Source: Climacteris rufus
Taxonomy: Eukaryota; Chordata; Aves; Passeriformes; Climacteridae
Reading direction: 5' to 3'
NCBI GenBank assembly: GCA_013398175.1
Contig: VZRZ01008248.1
Coordinates: 631,385 to 695,384, forward strand
Length of the DNA: 64,000 bases
The notes below the pieces were generated by a model. It had not been told where the DNA came from and ran no database searches. It was given only the letters and a program-made list of their open reading frames with translations. A program made the translations under genes and the position numbers. The stretch's first letter is position 1; every line of letters starts with the position of its first letter. Of this stretch, positions 11,201 through 20,800 are shown in pieces.

Positions 11201-14200
11201 CTGCCCAGTTAGTCCAGCTCTTGGGCTTTTTTTTCTCACCTTGCTTAGAAACCCAAGGCAGATTAGTGCCTGTTTTCAGTTTAGACTCAGAGATACAAAA
11301 AACCTGATAATAACTTGGGAAGATGAGTATGACAGGACTGGGGTGTGTGAATTGAAGGTTGCCTATGGCACCTGAGGTCAGTTTTCTAGTGCCTCTCTGT
11401 GCTGTTACTCTCCCTTCAAATGTGGCCTCTCAGAGCACCAAGTGGGTCAGATTCACTTACTGACCTGCTAGGAAATCTTTCCTTGTCTTTATTATATGTC
11501 TTGGAGTCTTCTCTGTGCTTCTAAATTTCTATCTTTAAAGAATATACTTCTTCCTGAGTTACTTCATGATGATGATTGTTTATGGTAATTTTCATAGTAC
11601 TTTTGTGAGAGAAGGATCTGCTTTGTACTTAGAGATTTTATTTCTCATCTATCTTTTTTGTTTTGTTTTTTTAAATAAGCATCTATTTCTCCATCTGTCT
11701 GTCCTCTGTGAGGGTATTTAGTAAAATGTAGCTTACATAAATATTATTGTATGGTGTGAAAGAAAGCTAAAAATAAAGAAATGTTACAGATGAACAGCAC
11801 TATATCCTCAGATTAAAGGAAAAGTCCAGTAGACATTTTCCATTGGTCAGCTCCTGCTCCAGGGTACACAGCTAAATGACTTCTATTAGTGACATTAAGA
11901 AAAGTAGTTTATTTATATGGAAATAAATAGAAAAATGTGGGCAGAAGTTTTAAAAATAACAGTTTATTTAAAATGAAATATTAAACTGAAGTGGTAGAAC
12001 TAACCCAGAGCCTGTAGAAAGCCTTTATGTGGAAAGTGACCCAGAGCGCTGCTTTGGACAGGACCCCTGCAAAGACAGAGAGAAATACCAGGCTGAGTTA
12101 ATAGGTTTTTCTATTTCTTGCAAGTGTGATGCTATTAGTGACTTTCTAGCTGATATTGACCCTGTATGTCTCTCTATTAGTCTCTTCTTTAATAATATAT
12201 GACATAGAAATGGATTTCTGTGTTGCCAAATAACCGTAAACTGGGCAGAAGTGTTTTAATTTCACCCTTTTCTTCAGACTCTTTCCAACTTTATTTTTCT
12301 TCCCTTCTATATTAATTGTATCTTTTTGTACACCTGTAGCCTTTTCATTCCTTCATCTTAGGAACAGGCTATTCCCACAAAGTACTTTCCTGTGCACTAC
12401 TGAAAAGTTCATGTGACTCATGAAAGGAGAAGTGATTTGGGACAGTAGGGACATCACTCTTCCTGGTTTTCAGAGTCACACTTTCAGGGTTTATTGAGCA
12501 CTGAGTGTCCCAGAATAGCTCCAAAACTGGTACAAGGGCATCATATTGGTGTTGTGTACAAATAGATCTATGGCATGTTTGTACCATAACAGTGATGTTT
12601 GCTTTATATTGCACCATAAACCACAAAAGCAGCAGGAGAGAACTCAGAAGAACAAAATATGTAACATATATTCACAGTGCTGTGACCCAAGAGGTTTGTT
12701 GGACACTCTAATCTGAATTAAAATAATGCAAGAATTTATGATTTATGCAGAAGCGTCACCATGACAGGTTGCATGACCTCTCTGGGGTTGACTCAGTGCC
12801 AAGGGGTCATTCTGTTCATGTTTTTAGATCTTTAGAAATACAAGGAGGGAATTAGTTACTTAGGGGGTTTGTTGTCTGATACACAACTGAATCATAAATG
12901 CGGCCTTTTCATCTGAAAACCACAGCTAAATGGAAAATGAACCATGAAGTAGGATAGTTTGACTGGAATGTGCAGGAGAGGTTATTAAGCTCAAGTATGT
13001 TGCTAAAACACAGACCTGGTTAAATTATGTTAGTAAAAATATGACAATAAGGTTTGGAGCCAGCTGAGAGCCTACAGGTCATGACTAGTGGGCAGACCAG
13101 CACGGTCAATGTCGTGGTAGCTGTCTGCTATAGACCACCTGATTAGGAAAAAGGCAGGTGGGATCTTCTTCAGACAAACAGTGCAGAAGATTTCTGGATT
13201 ATTGTTTCACAAAATATAGTAAGTATTCTTGCCAGTTTCCTCACACCATCAAAATTGAAGGACTATTTCTTTCAATATCCACCCCTGAAAAGAGACATTG
13301 ACATTAATTTGATTGAGGGTTGTAGGATTTACCAGTTCCTGAAGAGGCTTTGAGACCTGACTTTCCTTTTGAGTGCACTGACCATACATCAGTGCAGTCT
13401 GTAGGATTTCAAGGGAGAGAGGGGGAAAATGTCAGAAAGCTCAGGATTATCCTTATCCAGTCATATACTGTGGCTGTTACTGGAGCTGTGCATACCCTGC
13501 TTTGGTCAGAGCAGCATTCAGAACAAAAGACATGGCCATGCTGACAGTACAGCACTCAGAGATGAGTCTTTAAAAATAAAATTAGCTCTCCTGAGATGCT
13601 GTGCAGCTAATCTGATTTCAGCCTGCACACAGAAGCCATGAACAACAGGCAGGGACTGCCCAGCACACTGCAGACTTCCTCCAGCCTGCTCATGTTTACA
13701 GCAGGAATGGGGTTAGTCCACCTTTTGGACACACAAAGTACCTCAAAGAAAAATTTCTTCCAATTCTTTTTTTTTCCCTGGGCTTACACAAGACTTTGAC
13801 TAGTCTGAAAGAGACCTGGAGCAGGTTCATCAGATACTCAGTGCAAGTTGCGCCTTGGCGTTCACACTTACTACAGAAGGTGTTTATGCCAGCACTAAAT
13901 TTATCTTTAGTGTAATGTAAATTGCCTGAAGTGCAAAAATGAAACATATACACAATAAAGCAAAACAAATACAGCTTTGATTTTCTTCTACAGGTTGAAC
14001 AGCTAAAAAGGGATATGTGGGATCACTTTGTCCTATTATTTTAAGCAGTCCTTTATGAAGGCCTAGCTTCAGGCATTTATAACCCACAGTTGGGGTTCTT
14101 GTCCTGAGTAAAGTAGGACAAATATAGTCTTGGCTGCCAAGAAAAGCACTGGAATTTTATGTTGAACCTTTGCATCTCATCTTTAGTATTAAGCTTTCAT

Positions 14201-14563
14201 TTAGGCCAGTTCCATTGTGATGTATTTCCTTACACAGCACTGATACTGCAGTGCTGAGCACTTGACATACCTGACAGGGCCTGTGAGCTATTTTTGCAGT
14301 TCACACACATTTGAGTTACATGAATAATGGCTCACCCTTTGCCTTCAGGCATGCATGCCCAGAAAAGCATACCATGTTGCTATTTTAATGTAGAGGTCTT
14401 GCCCTTTTCTGAGTGAGTAATGCATCACTAGAGCATTTTGACTACTGGTGGTATTATTCCTTTTACTATGTACTTAAACACATTTTGCATGCAGTTTATT
14501 CCATTTGTTCAATGTTAACAGCATATATATAAACACTGAAAGAATAGGAATTGCCAGTATGTG
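8261..14563. other. Intergenic, no gene recognised
   Basis: About 6.3 kb of AT-rich sequence with frequent stops in all frames and low CpG. Short open frames (longest about 94 codons) look like chance. I recognise no LINE, LTR or RNA gene in it. Confidence 0.6.
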
Positions 14564-14616
14564 TATGAGCATAGTTAGTTGCATATGAGCATAGTTAGTA
14601 TGAGCATAGTTAGTGT
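14564..14616. repeat. Short tandem repeat, about 15-21 base unit
   Basis: Three copies of tatgagcatagttagt occur at about 14564, 14585 and 14599. The first two are separated by five extra bases and the last two are directly adjacent. Diverged pieces (gtgtagttaatctgcatatg) continue to the right. Confidence 0.85.
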
Positions 14617-14705
14617 GTAGTTAATCTGCATATGCGTAGCAGTTAACTTGAATATGCATAGAGTGAGAGTCATATTATTCCTTGCCTAGCACCATAGTTT
14701 ATATC

Positions 14706-14724
14706 TACACACACACACACACAC
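14706..14724. repeat. (CA)n microsatellite
   Basis: An uninterrupted alternating CA run of about 19 bases, downstream of the short tandem repeat at 14564-14616. Confidence 0.9.
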
Positions 14725-15424
14725 TTATACATACAATAAATTGAACTCCATAGGAAAAAGCATGTATTCATAAGGAAAAAATACAAGCATCATAGGATAA
14801 TAATTAAATCAGTCAAATGATAACTATAGCATAATGATTAAATGATAGTCAGAATTATTGCATATTTAGATTCAGGTTCTTCTGTTGAGCTGCTTTAGAT
14901 CTTTTACACTTGGGGGCTATCCCCCGTATCATGTTTGAGCTGAGACCTTTTTCCTGTTTAGACTGTTTTGATTCCATTTTCTTAGTTTGTTTTCCTTGTT
15001 ATTTTCTGTTCTATGCAGGATTGAAGTAAAAACCCAAGTCTGGGGTTATTTCAGCAAAAGATCTCTAAAATTTAGCCACCTTAAGGCATCTCCAAGTCCA
15101 GACTCCATTTTTTTTTCTTGTTACATAAATCTTAAACAATGATTCTGGCCTCCCAGCTGATTTCAGTCACTCATTACTCTTCTGCATCCATACTATGCTC
15201 TGACCCACCACATGAATCAAGTTATAGCTCCTTTCTCTATGACCTAGGTTGTGGGATGGGAGTAATGCCTTTTGAGACATCCAAACCCCCAGAAAGTACC
15301 GTGACGATATTCCTTCTCGCTATGATGGGGGTAGAACTGGGGAAGGCAGAACAATTTGAATAACCCAGGCTATTTTGGACAGAAGCATGCTGAGAGCTGC
15401 CTGGACCACCTGAATTAAGATGAA
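14725..15424. other. Intergenic, no gene recognised
   Basis: AT-rich unique-looking sequence. One 74-codon open frame at 15139-15363 is not recognisable and probably chance. CpG density rises only at the right edge, next to the LTR. Confidence 0.5.
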
Positions 15425-15546
15425 ACCTTCAGCTTCCGAGAGCAAGACGAGTCACACAGCAGAAGAGGGCGCCAGACAACAAGGAGCAAGTGGTGGCTTG
15501 GCGGAGCATCCGTGAGCACAGACTTACCTCCGAATCGGCATCAGGG
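15425..15546. other. CpG-rich flank of the LTR, possible retroviral leader remnant
   Basis: This segment has about seven CpGs in 120 bases, in contrast with its AT-rich neighbourhood to the left. On the minus strand, which is the direction of the LTR, it reads away from the LTR end with a donor-like ggaggtaagt and tgatgccgattcgga just after the LTR. The latter weakly resembles a primer-binding site. These would fit a short retroviral leader, but the CACTG duplication argues that the LTR ends at genomic DNA. Unresolved. Confidence 0.3.
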
Positions 15547-15551
15547 CACTG

Positions 15552-16545
15552 TGTGACAACCCTCCCTCAAGGGGAAGGAAGCACTTCAGATTCGAAAAAG
15601 CTCATGGGTCGAAAAGAACAACATAAGTCAGAGGGTCTGCAAACAATCAGAGAGTTTTATTAGTAAATTACACACACTTGACATGGAAATCGGTATGTTA
15701 GTCCCAGACCTAATATATAGGCACATGGCACTGGGGTTTGGGTAAAGGGGTAGGATGAAGGGAAAACAGAAATTAAGCACACGGCAGTGGATTTTGGATA
15801 AAAAGGTAGAGAAGGAAAGGAGAAACTAAAGAGGTTAATTCAAAGGGGAGAGATTAATTAAAAAAGAAAAAAGAAGATAAAAATGAAAGAAAAAGGAAAG
15901 AGAGACAAAAGGAGATTGCCAGCCCTCATTCCAGTGTCTACCCAGCTGAGGGGATGCTGATCCTGGTTTCAGCATTGATCCAGCTGATGAGTGGTGATCC
16001 AGCTGCATCAGTCTGGCTGATGTCTGGGCTCTCGGGCACCACCTGGGCCTGAGCTTTTTATGGACAGATTTCTCACTTTTTATGCTAATTAATTATCATG
16101 CAGTCTGTCCTTTTAGGCTTTCTTCAAATGCATCAGAGGGCTTCAGGAGTCTCTGGTGGTTCCAATCCCACCTTATAGTCCACATCCACTTCCTGACAAT
16201 CATTCCTACTCTCTGCTGTACTGTGTTGTGCTTCTTTCTCATGGAAAAGTGCTGCCCTATCTCTACCCGGCCCCCCTTCTTCAGCCAAAACTTGTTCTTT
16301 CTCACAGCGTGCTAGTACCAATAGTCCCCAGTTATAACCAACAACTCTCGTCTGCTATTACTGACAGTTCTTGGTTGGCTCCACAGCCACCCAGTTATCA
16401 GTACTTGAAACATACACAGCAGCCCCTTATCTTCTGGGAATTGAGAGCTCAAAAGGATCTCCCTTTGGACCACTGGTTATAGTGCCACTGGACAGTGGGC
16501 TTTAGTACTCATTAGCCCCTCATAACTGAGAGCTCAAAAAGGTCA
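15552..16545 (-). mobile_element. Endogenous retrovirus LTR, about 994 bp, minus strand
   Basis: The block begins TGTGACAACC and ends AAAAGGTCA, so it has TG...CA termini, and it is bounded by the same five bases, CACTG, at 15547-15551 and 16546-16550, a plausible target-site duplication. Read on the minus strand it has a TATA-like CATAAAAAG near 16063-16053 and a poly(A) signal AATAAA at 15661-15656, in the right order for U3-R-U5. The R distance of roughly 400 bases is long for a retrovirus, so the TATA assignment may be wrong. A motif gagagctcaaaa is repeated near the right end. There is no gag, pol or env sequence in the window, so this is a solo LTR or the remains of one end of a provirus. 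Family not identified. Confidence 0.75.
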
Positions 16546-16559
16546 CACTGTCCACAGGG

Positions 16560-16855
16560 TTGCAAGAGAGAGTGGGGTTTATGCCTAATAATTTTTCATG
16601 CTGGCCACAATTCAAGTTGGTAACTTCCTTTGAAGGTTCGTCAAAAGAAATATTATTCCACTTGGGTTGTTATTCAGGCAAGAAAATAAGTTGCCAAGGC
16701 TGCTCGTTAAGAAACAGGTGCTCATTAGACACCACTTGTTCTTGGGAACAGACAGTGTTTCTGATAAGCTGGAGAGGGGCATAGTCCAGGTGCAGTTTGT
16801 CAAGGCCAAGACGTCATGAAAATCTCTCATGTAATAGAGCAGCCTGAGGAGGGAG
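16560..16855. other. Unique-looking sequence between LTR and CpG island
   Basis: Mixed composition with no coding signal I recognise. Open frames on both strands overlap one another and look like chance. Confidence 0.4.
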
Positions 16856-17430
16856 GGGGATGCGACTCAAGTCCGCTTCTCTGGGCCTCTACACACCGTG
16901 AGCCTGGGAAGCGAGGAGAGCCCACCCTGCTCCTCCCGCTGAGCCCCAGCTTCCTCTAAGAGGGAGGGGGAAAAGGCAGCACTGGGGAAGAGCGGGTTCC
17001 CCCCGCGCTCCGCGAGGCCGGCGCTGCCCTGGGAGGGAGCGAGGGCAGGGCAGAAGCTCCTTGGACACTGCACCCGCGCGTGGAAATACTGACGCGACCT
17101 GAAATGGATGCTAGTTCCGAAACGAAATGAAGGAACCCGCTATTAAATAAAGCCGAGCAAAGCCGGCGGCAAAGCGCGGTGACCGCTGTGGGAGTGGTGG
17201 TGCTGAAGGCACGGAGGAGGCGGCGCCTCCAGGCGCGGGCCCGGCCTGGAGCTCTCCGAGGTGCTGGAGCACGGTGCTGCCCGGGAACACGGCCTGCCCC
17301 AGGGCACAGGCACCCGGGGGGAAATGGGGATGCTGACAATGCCTCTCTGTCGGCTCCACGGAGACAGGTGCCTAAGAAGCAGGTTTCCAGCCTGCAGGAA
17401 CGGCTCCCAGCAAAGGAACAAACCTCAGTT
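16856..17430. promoter_or_regulatory. Orphan CpG island
   Basis: About 570 bases rich in CpG and in GGCGG/CCGCC-type motifs (for example gaggccggcgctgccctggg, ggaggcggcgcctccaggcg), unlike the flanks. It lies about 9 kb past the RNF6 3' end. Open frames of up to 159 codons occur on the minus strand but are Ala/Pro/Arg/Ser-rich, as expected by chance in GC-rich DNA, and match no family I know. It could be the promoter of a non-coding RNA or of a gene lost or unassembled. Confidence 0.6.
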
Positions 17431-17556
17431 TGCAAGGCATGAGTTGGCCGTGTTTCCTGAACAGCAGCAGGGCAGAGAGCAGCGACCCCTTAATCCCAGT
17501 CTGCCAAAACACTGCAAACAAGGAGAGCCAGGAGTGTTGATCTCTAGAGTGTGCAA

Positions 17557-17850
17557 CATCATAGAATCACAGAATGCTTTGGGTTGGCAGGGCCCTTAAA
17601 TACAACCCCACTGCCATGGTAGTGACACCTTCCACCAGACCAGGTTGCTCAGAGCCCCATCCAACCTGGCCTTGAATAGCTCCAGGAAAAAGGCATCCAC
17701 AACTTCTCTGGGCAACCTGTTCCAGTGCCTCACCAGCTGCAAAGCAAAGAACTTCTTCCTAACATATAGTCTAAACCTACTCTCTTATAGTTTGAATCCT
17801 TTCTCCTTGTCTCTACATGCTCTGGTAAAAAGTCCTTCTCCATCTCTGTT
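17557..17850 (-). mobile_element. CR1 LINE 3'-end fragment, minus strand
   Basis: The block opens with catagaatcacagaatg (the reversed CR1 tail octamers) and continues with the reverse complement of well-known avian CR1 3' sequence: accttccaccagaccagg, agccccatccaacctggcct, tccacaacttctctgggc, ctgttccagtgcctcacc. It is 5'-truncated, and open frames across it are not genes. Confidence 0.95.
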
Positions 17851-18394
17851 ATACTAAATTGTATTTCAGTTTGGTTTTTGTTTTTTTTTTTTTAACTTAC
17901 TCTGTGTTGTACACAATGCTTTATTTTTTCTGGTATCAAAATATTTTAAGCAACATCTAAGTCACAGATATACTCTCTAATGAACTCCATTGTTTCCAGT
18001 CATATTGTAGCTTGGCCATAATGGTTGGTTCAAAACATATTTCAGAATATTTATACACGTACTGCAGGGTATGGTTTAATCTTAACAAGTGTGTCCGTTC
18101 TCTCAAGCTTCTTTTCAGTCTTTCTGAGCATCTGCTTGGGACCAACCTTTGCTTTTCTGCATTTGTTTACTGCTGTACAAAGTGCATACCACCAAACCAG
18201 TATGGCAGTATTATATGTCTGCCTTGGATTCCCTTTGCACCAATCTCATTGATTACAAAGCCAGAGAATACTGGACTCACATTAGCCAGCAACTTAGCTG
18301 TGGGACAGGGAAGTGAATCAAAATAATGAAAATGCACCTCATGCATTTTGAGAACTATTTACATTCTGGAAATCAATCTCATCTTAAATGTTTC
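17851..18394. other. Sequence between two CR1 copies, no gene recognised
   Basis: AT-rich, including a T run near 17880. No protein or RNA gene is recognised. It would form the loop between the opposed CR1 copies if they paired. Confidence 0.5.
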
Positions 18395-18805
18395 CAGTGA
18401 AGACAGGCTGAGAGGGCTGGGGCTGTTCAGCCTGGAGAAGAGAAGGCTCCAAGGAGAGCTAAAAGCACCTTCCAGTACCTGAAGGGAGCTGACCAGAATG
18501 CTGGGGAAAGACTTGTTACAAGGGCATGTAATGACAGGGCAAGGGGGAGTGACTTTAAACTGACAGAGGGCAGGTTTAAATTAGAAATTAGGATGAAATT
18601 CTTTACTGTGAGGGTGGTGAGGCCCTAGCACAGGTTGACCAGAGAAGTTGTGGATGCCCCAGCCCTGGAAGTGTTCAAGGCCAGGCTGGACAGGGCTCTG
18701 AGCAACCTGGTCAAGTGAAAGGTGTCCCTGCCCATGGCAGAGGGGTTCGAACTTGATTATCTTTAAGGTTCCTTCCAACCCAAGACATTTTACAATTTAT
18801 GATTT
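18395..18805 (+). mobile_element. CR1 LINE 3'-end fragment, plus strand
   Basis: About 410 bases of CR1 sense sequence: ctggggctgttcagcctgga, gagggtggtgaggcccta, ctggaagtgttcaaggcc, ggctctgagcaacctggtca, gtgtccctgcccatggca, ending ttccttccaacccaag and a degenerate octamer tail. This is the longest CR1 copy in the window, in opposite orientation to the copy at 17557-17850. Confidence 0.95.
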
Positions 18806-19204
18806 CTTCATTAAGCTCTTAATTTCTTCAGTATTATTCCTCTTTGCTTAAGAATATATTCTTTTTCTTCATTACCAGCTAATTAACTAACTAACCTGGT
18901 TCAGTGTAAGCTGAGGAAATGTCTAAACTATGATCTACTGTACCATATGTATTTTCTGTGCAAAGCATTTGTAAGGGTTGTTCTACACAGAGTTCTCCAT
19001 CAACTGCCAGCCCAATGAATTCTTTCTGTTGACACCATTATTGTGAAATAAAAATTACTTGTTCCAATTTAGCTTACTCTATTTTGAATGTATCTTTAAA
19101 GCCATACAAACTTGGAGTTATTCTGGTAAAGTAATGATGCTGATGTCTTTTTCCTGAACTAACTTGTAGGTATAAAGAAGTTGTTATAATTTAGTCTTGA
19201 CTAT

Positions 19205-19256
19205 ACTAGCAAAAATACATTGTTTTTCTAGATTTAGTTTCAGTATTTTTGCTAGT
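19205..19256. repeat. Perfect 14 bp inverted repeat (hairpin A)
   Basis: The left arm actagcaaaaatac (19205-19218) is exactly complementary to the right arm gtatttttgctagt (19243-19256), with a 24-base loop. The function is unknown: it could be a decayed palindromic transposon, a structured RNA or chance. Confidence 0.8.
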
Positions 19257-19289
19257 GCTAAAATAGAATGGGTTCAGTATAATTAAGTT

Positions 19290-19331
19290 TTTCAGTAATT
19301 TTCAGGGAAATTTTCAGGAAAATTACTGAAA
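19290..19331. repeat. Perfect 14 bp inverted repeat (hairpin B)
   Basis: The left arm tttcagtaattttc (19290-19303) and right arm gaaaattactgaaa (19318-19331) are exactly complementary around a 14-base loop that itself contains a related ttttcag. It lies only 33 bases after hairpin A. Confidence 0.8.
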
Positions 19332-20217
19332 TCACAGATCACCTCCTGTTAGAGAATGAGTATAAATTTCAGCTTCCAACATATCAATGTGATTATTCTA
19401 CTCACTGTAACTTTATTTACATGTGTCATTTTTCAAAAGTCATCTGAAAGACCTTGGTGTGCCTGATGCTGATTATCTTCCACTGGATGGAAAATTTCCA
19501 CTGGAAATAAGAAGAAAGAAACCGTATAGACTTGAAGGCATTTTGAATGGCACTTGAAAAACGAATATGCCTACATTTCCAAATTTTTTACTTTTTTTCC
19601 CCCATTGGACTTACAGGTAATGGTTTACCCTTCCTGCACCCCTCCACCCCTCTCCATCCACCCATTCAATGTGCAATTCATAATTTTTTTTTCCACCTTC
19701 AAGTTAAATTTGTAGGTTACGGTTAAGTGTAAGAAGAGTGTATTGTTGAGCCCCTTCTGCTCTGTAAAATACAGGAGACTCCAGCTCCTCTGAGAGATTA
19801 CAGGTGGGCCACTCATGCACTGACACATGTTCACATATTAATGATCATGTCCTGTATCAGCCTATAAATACCAGCATCTCTGCAAAGAAGATCCTTAAAT
19901 AATTTCATTTACTTTCTTAAGTTGAGTGATGCCAAGCACACTTTCTCTATCAGTCTAGAAACAGCAAGTCCTGGCTTTTTGATTTTTCTTTTTGACCTTT
20001 TTAAAAATGTCATGATGAGTGACAGATACCTCCCCTGTAGCTCAGCATATTATCTGCATCATGCTTGTTTTGATCCTATGCATGTAAACAAGGGCAAAGC
20101 ACCACAGCACAAAGATTTGGTTTAAGACCAAGAGAGTCTATTTTTTTTGTTTTAAGACAAGCAGAGTTAGACAAGCAGAACTTGCATGGGATTACTCTCA
20201 TCTATTACCGCGATGCT

Positions 20218-20574
20218 TGTTATTACGGCTTATCCCGGTAATCAGTCGAAGACGCAGAAATAATGAGAGCTGGAGTTCGGGCTGTGTTCAGAGCAAGGGC
20301 GGAAAGGGGGGAAACCCCTTTTGTTTAATTCTTATATACACTTTTAGAAATCACAGATCATTGGAGAAAGTTAACACTTCCGTCCTTAACTATATTGGTT
20401 ACAAGAAGTGTCCGTCAAAAGGATCTGTGTCCATGGGAAAGGAATGTAAAAAGATAATTTTTACAACAACATAGCTATGTTTACAGAAATCGTCCTTGAG
20501 ACTGTCTAACAGAGAAAACTAGCTATTTTACAGTGAAAAATGGGCAACACTCATCCTGTACCCTAATACCACCA
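20218..20574 (-). mobile_element. Probable solo LTR, about 357 bp, minus strand
   Basis: The block begins TGTTATTACGG and ends TACCACCA (TG...CA), and is flanked by ATGCT at 20213-20217 and again at 20575-20579, a likely 5 bp target duplication. On the minus strand a TATA box (TATATAAG) lies at about 20340-20331, roughly 115 bases before the LTR end, and the segment after it is CpG-containing, unlike its surroundings. I see no canonical AATAAA inside. There is no internal retroviral coding sequence nearby. Family not identified. Confidence 0.55.
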
Positions 20575-20579
20575 ATGCT

Positions 20580-20800
20580 GGCAGGAGGCCACGGGCTTTG
20601 TACTGACTTTGCAAGGCCTCAAGACTGAACCTCATTTTGTCTGAGCTTTTATTGACCTGTCTGTGGCTTTCTTTTACACAGTTGCAACAGCAGTATCTCT
20701 AATGAGCAGGTAGCTATGTCTGTTTTACTGTTGCTTAACTCTGTATGGCGCCACTGTGGCTTTTATATGGAGAGTGACAAGAAGTTTTAGTGTAGAATGA
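20580..20800 (-). mobile_element. Possible second LTR-like segment
   Basis: Read on the minus strand this segment has a TATA-like ATATAAAAG (about 20768-20760), then AATAAA at 20653-20648 about 110 bases later, and a ggcgcc nearby. That spacing is what an LTR U3-R would show. Its outer limits are not visible, so this could be an older LTR interrupted by the element at 20218-20574, or coincidence. Confidence 0.25.

Larger units (their letters stand above)
18806..20212. other. Intergenic, contains two strong hairpins
   Basis: AT-rich with no recognisable gene. Two perfect 14 bp inverted repeats lie at 19205-19256 and 19290-19331 and are entered separately. Nothing else is recognised. Confidence 0.5.

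Noticed and set aside
16956..17435. 159-codon minus-strand open frame in the CpG island
   Set aside because: Ala/Arg/Ser/Pro-rich composition with several overlapping frames on both strands is typical of stop-poor GC-rich DNA. No conserved motif.
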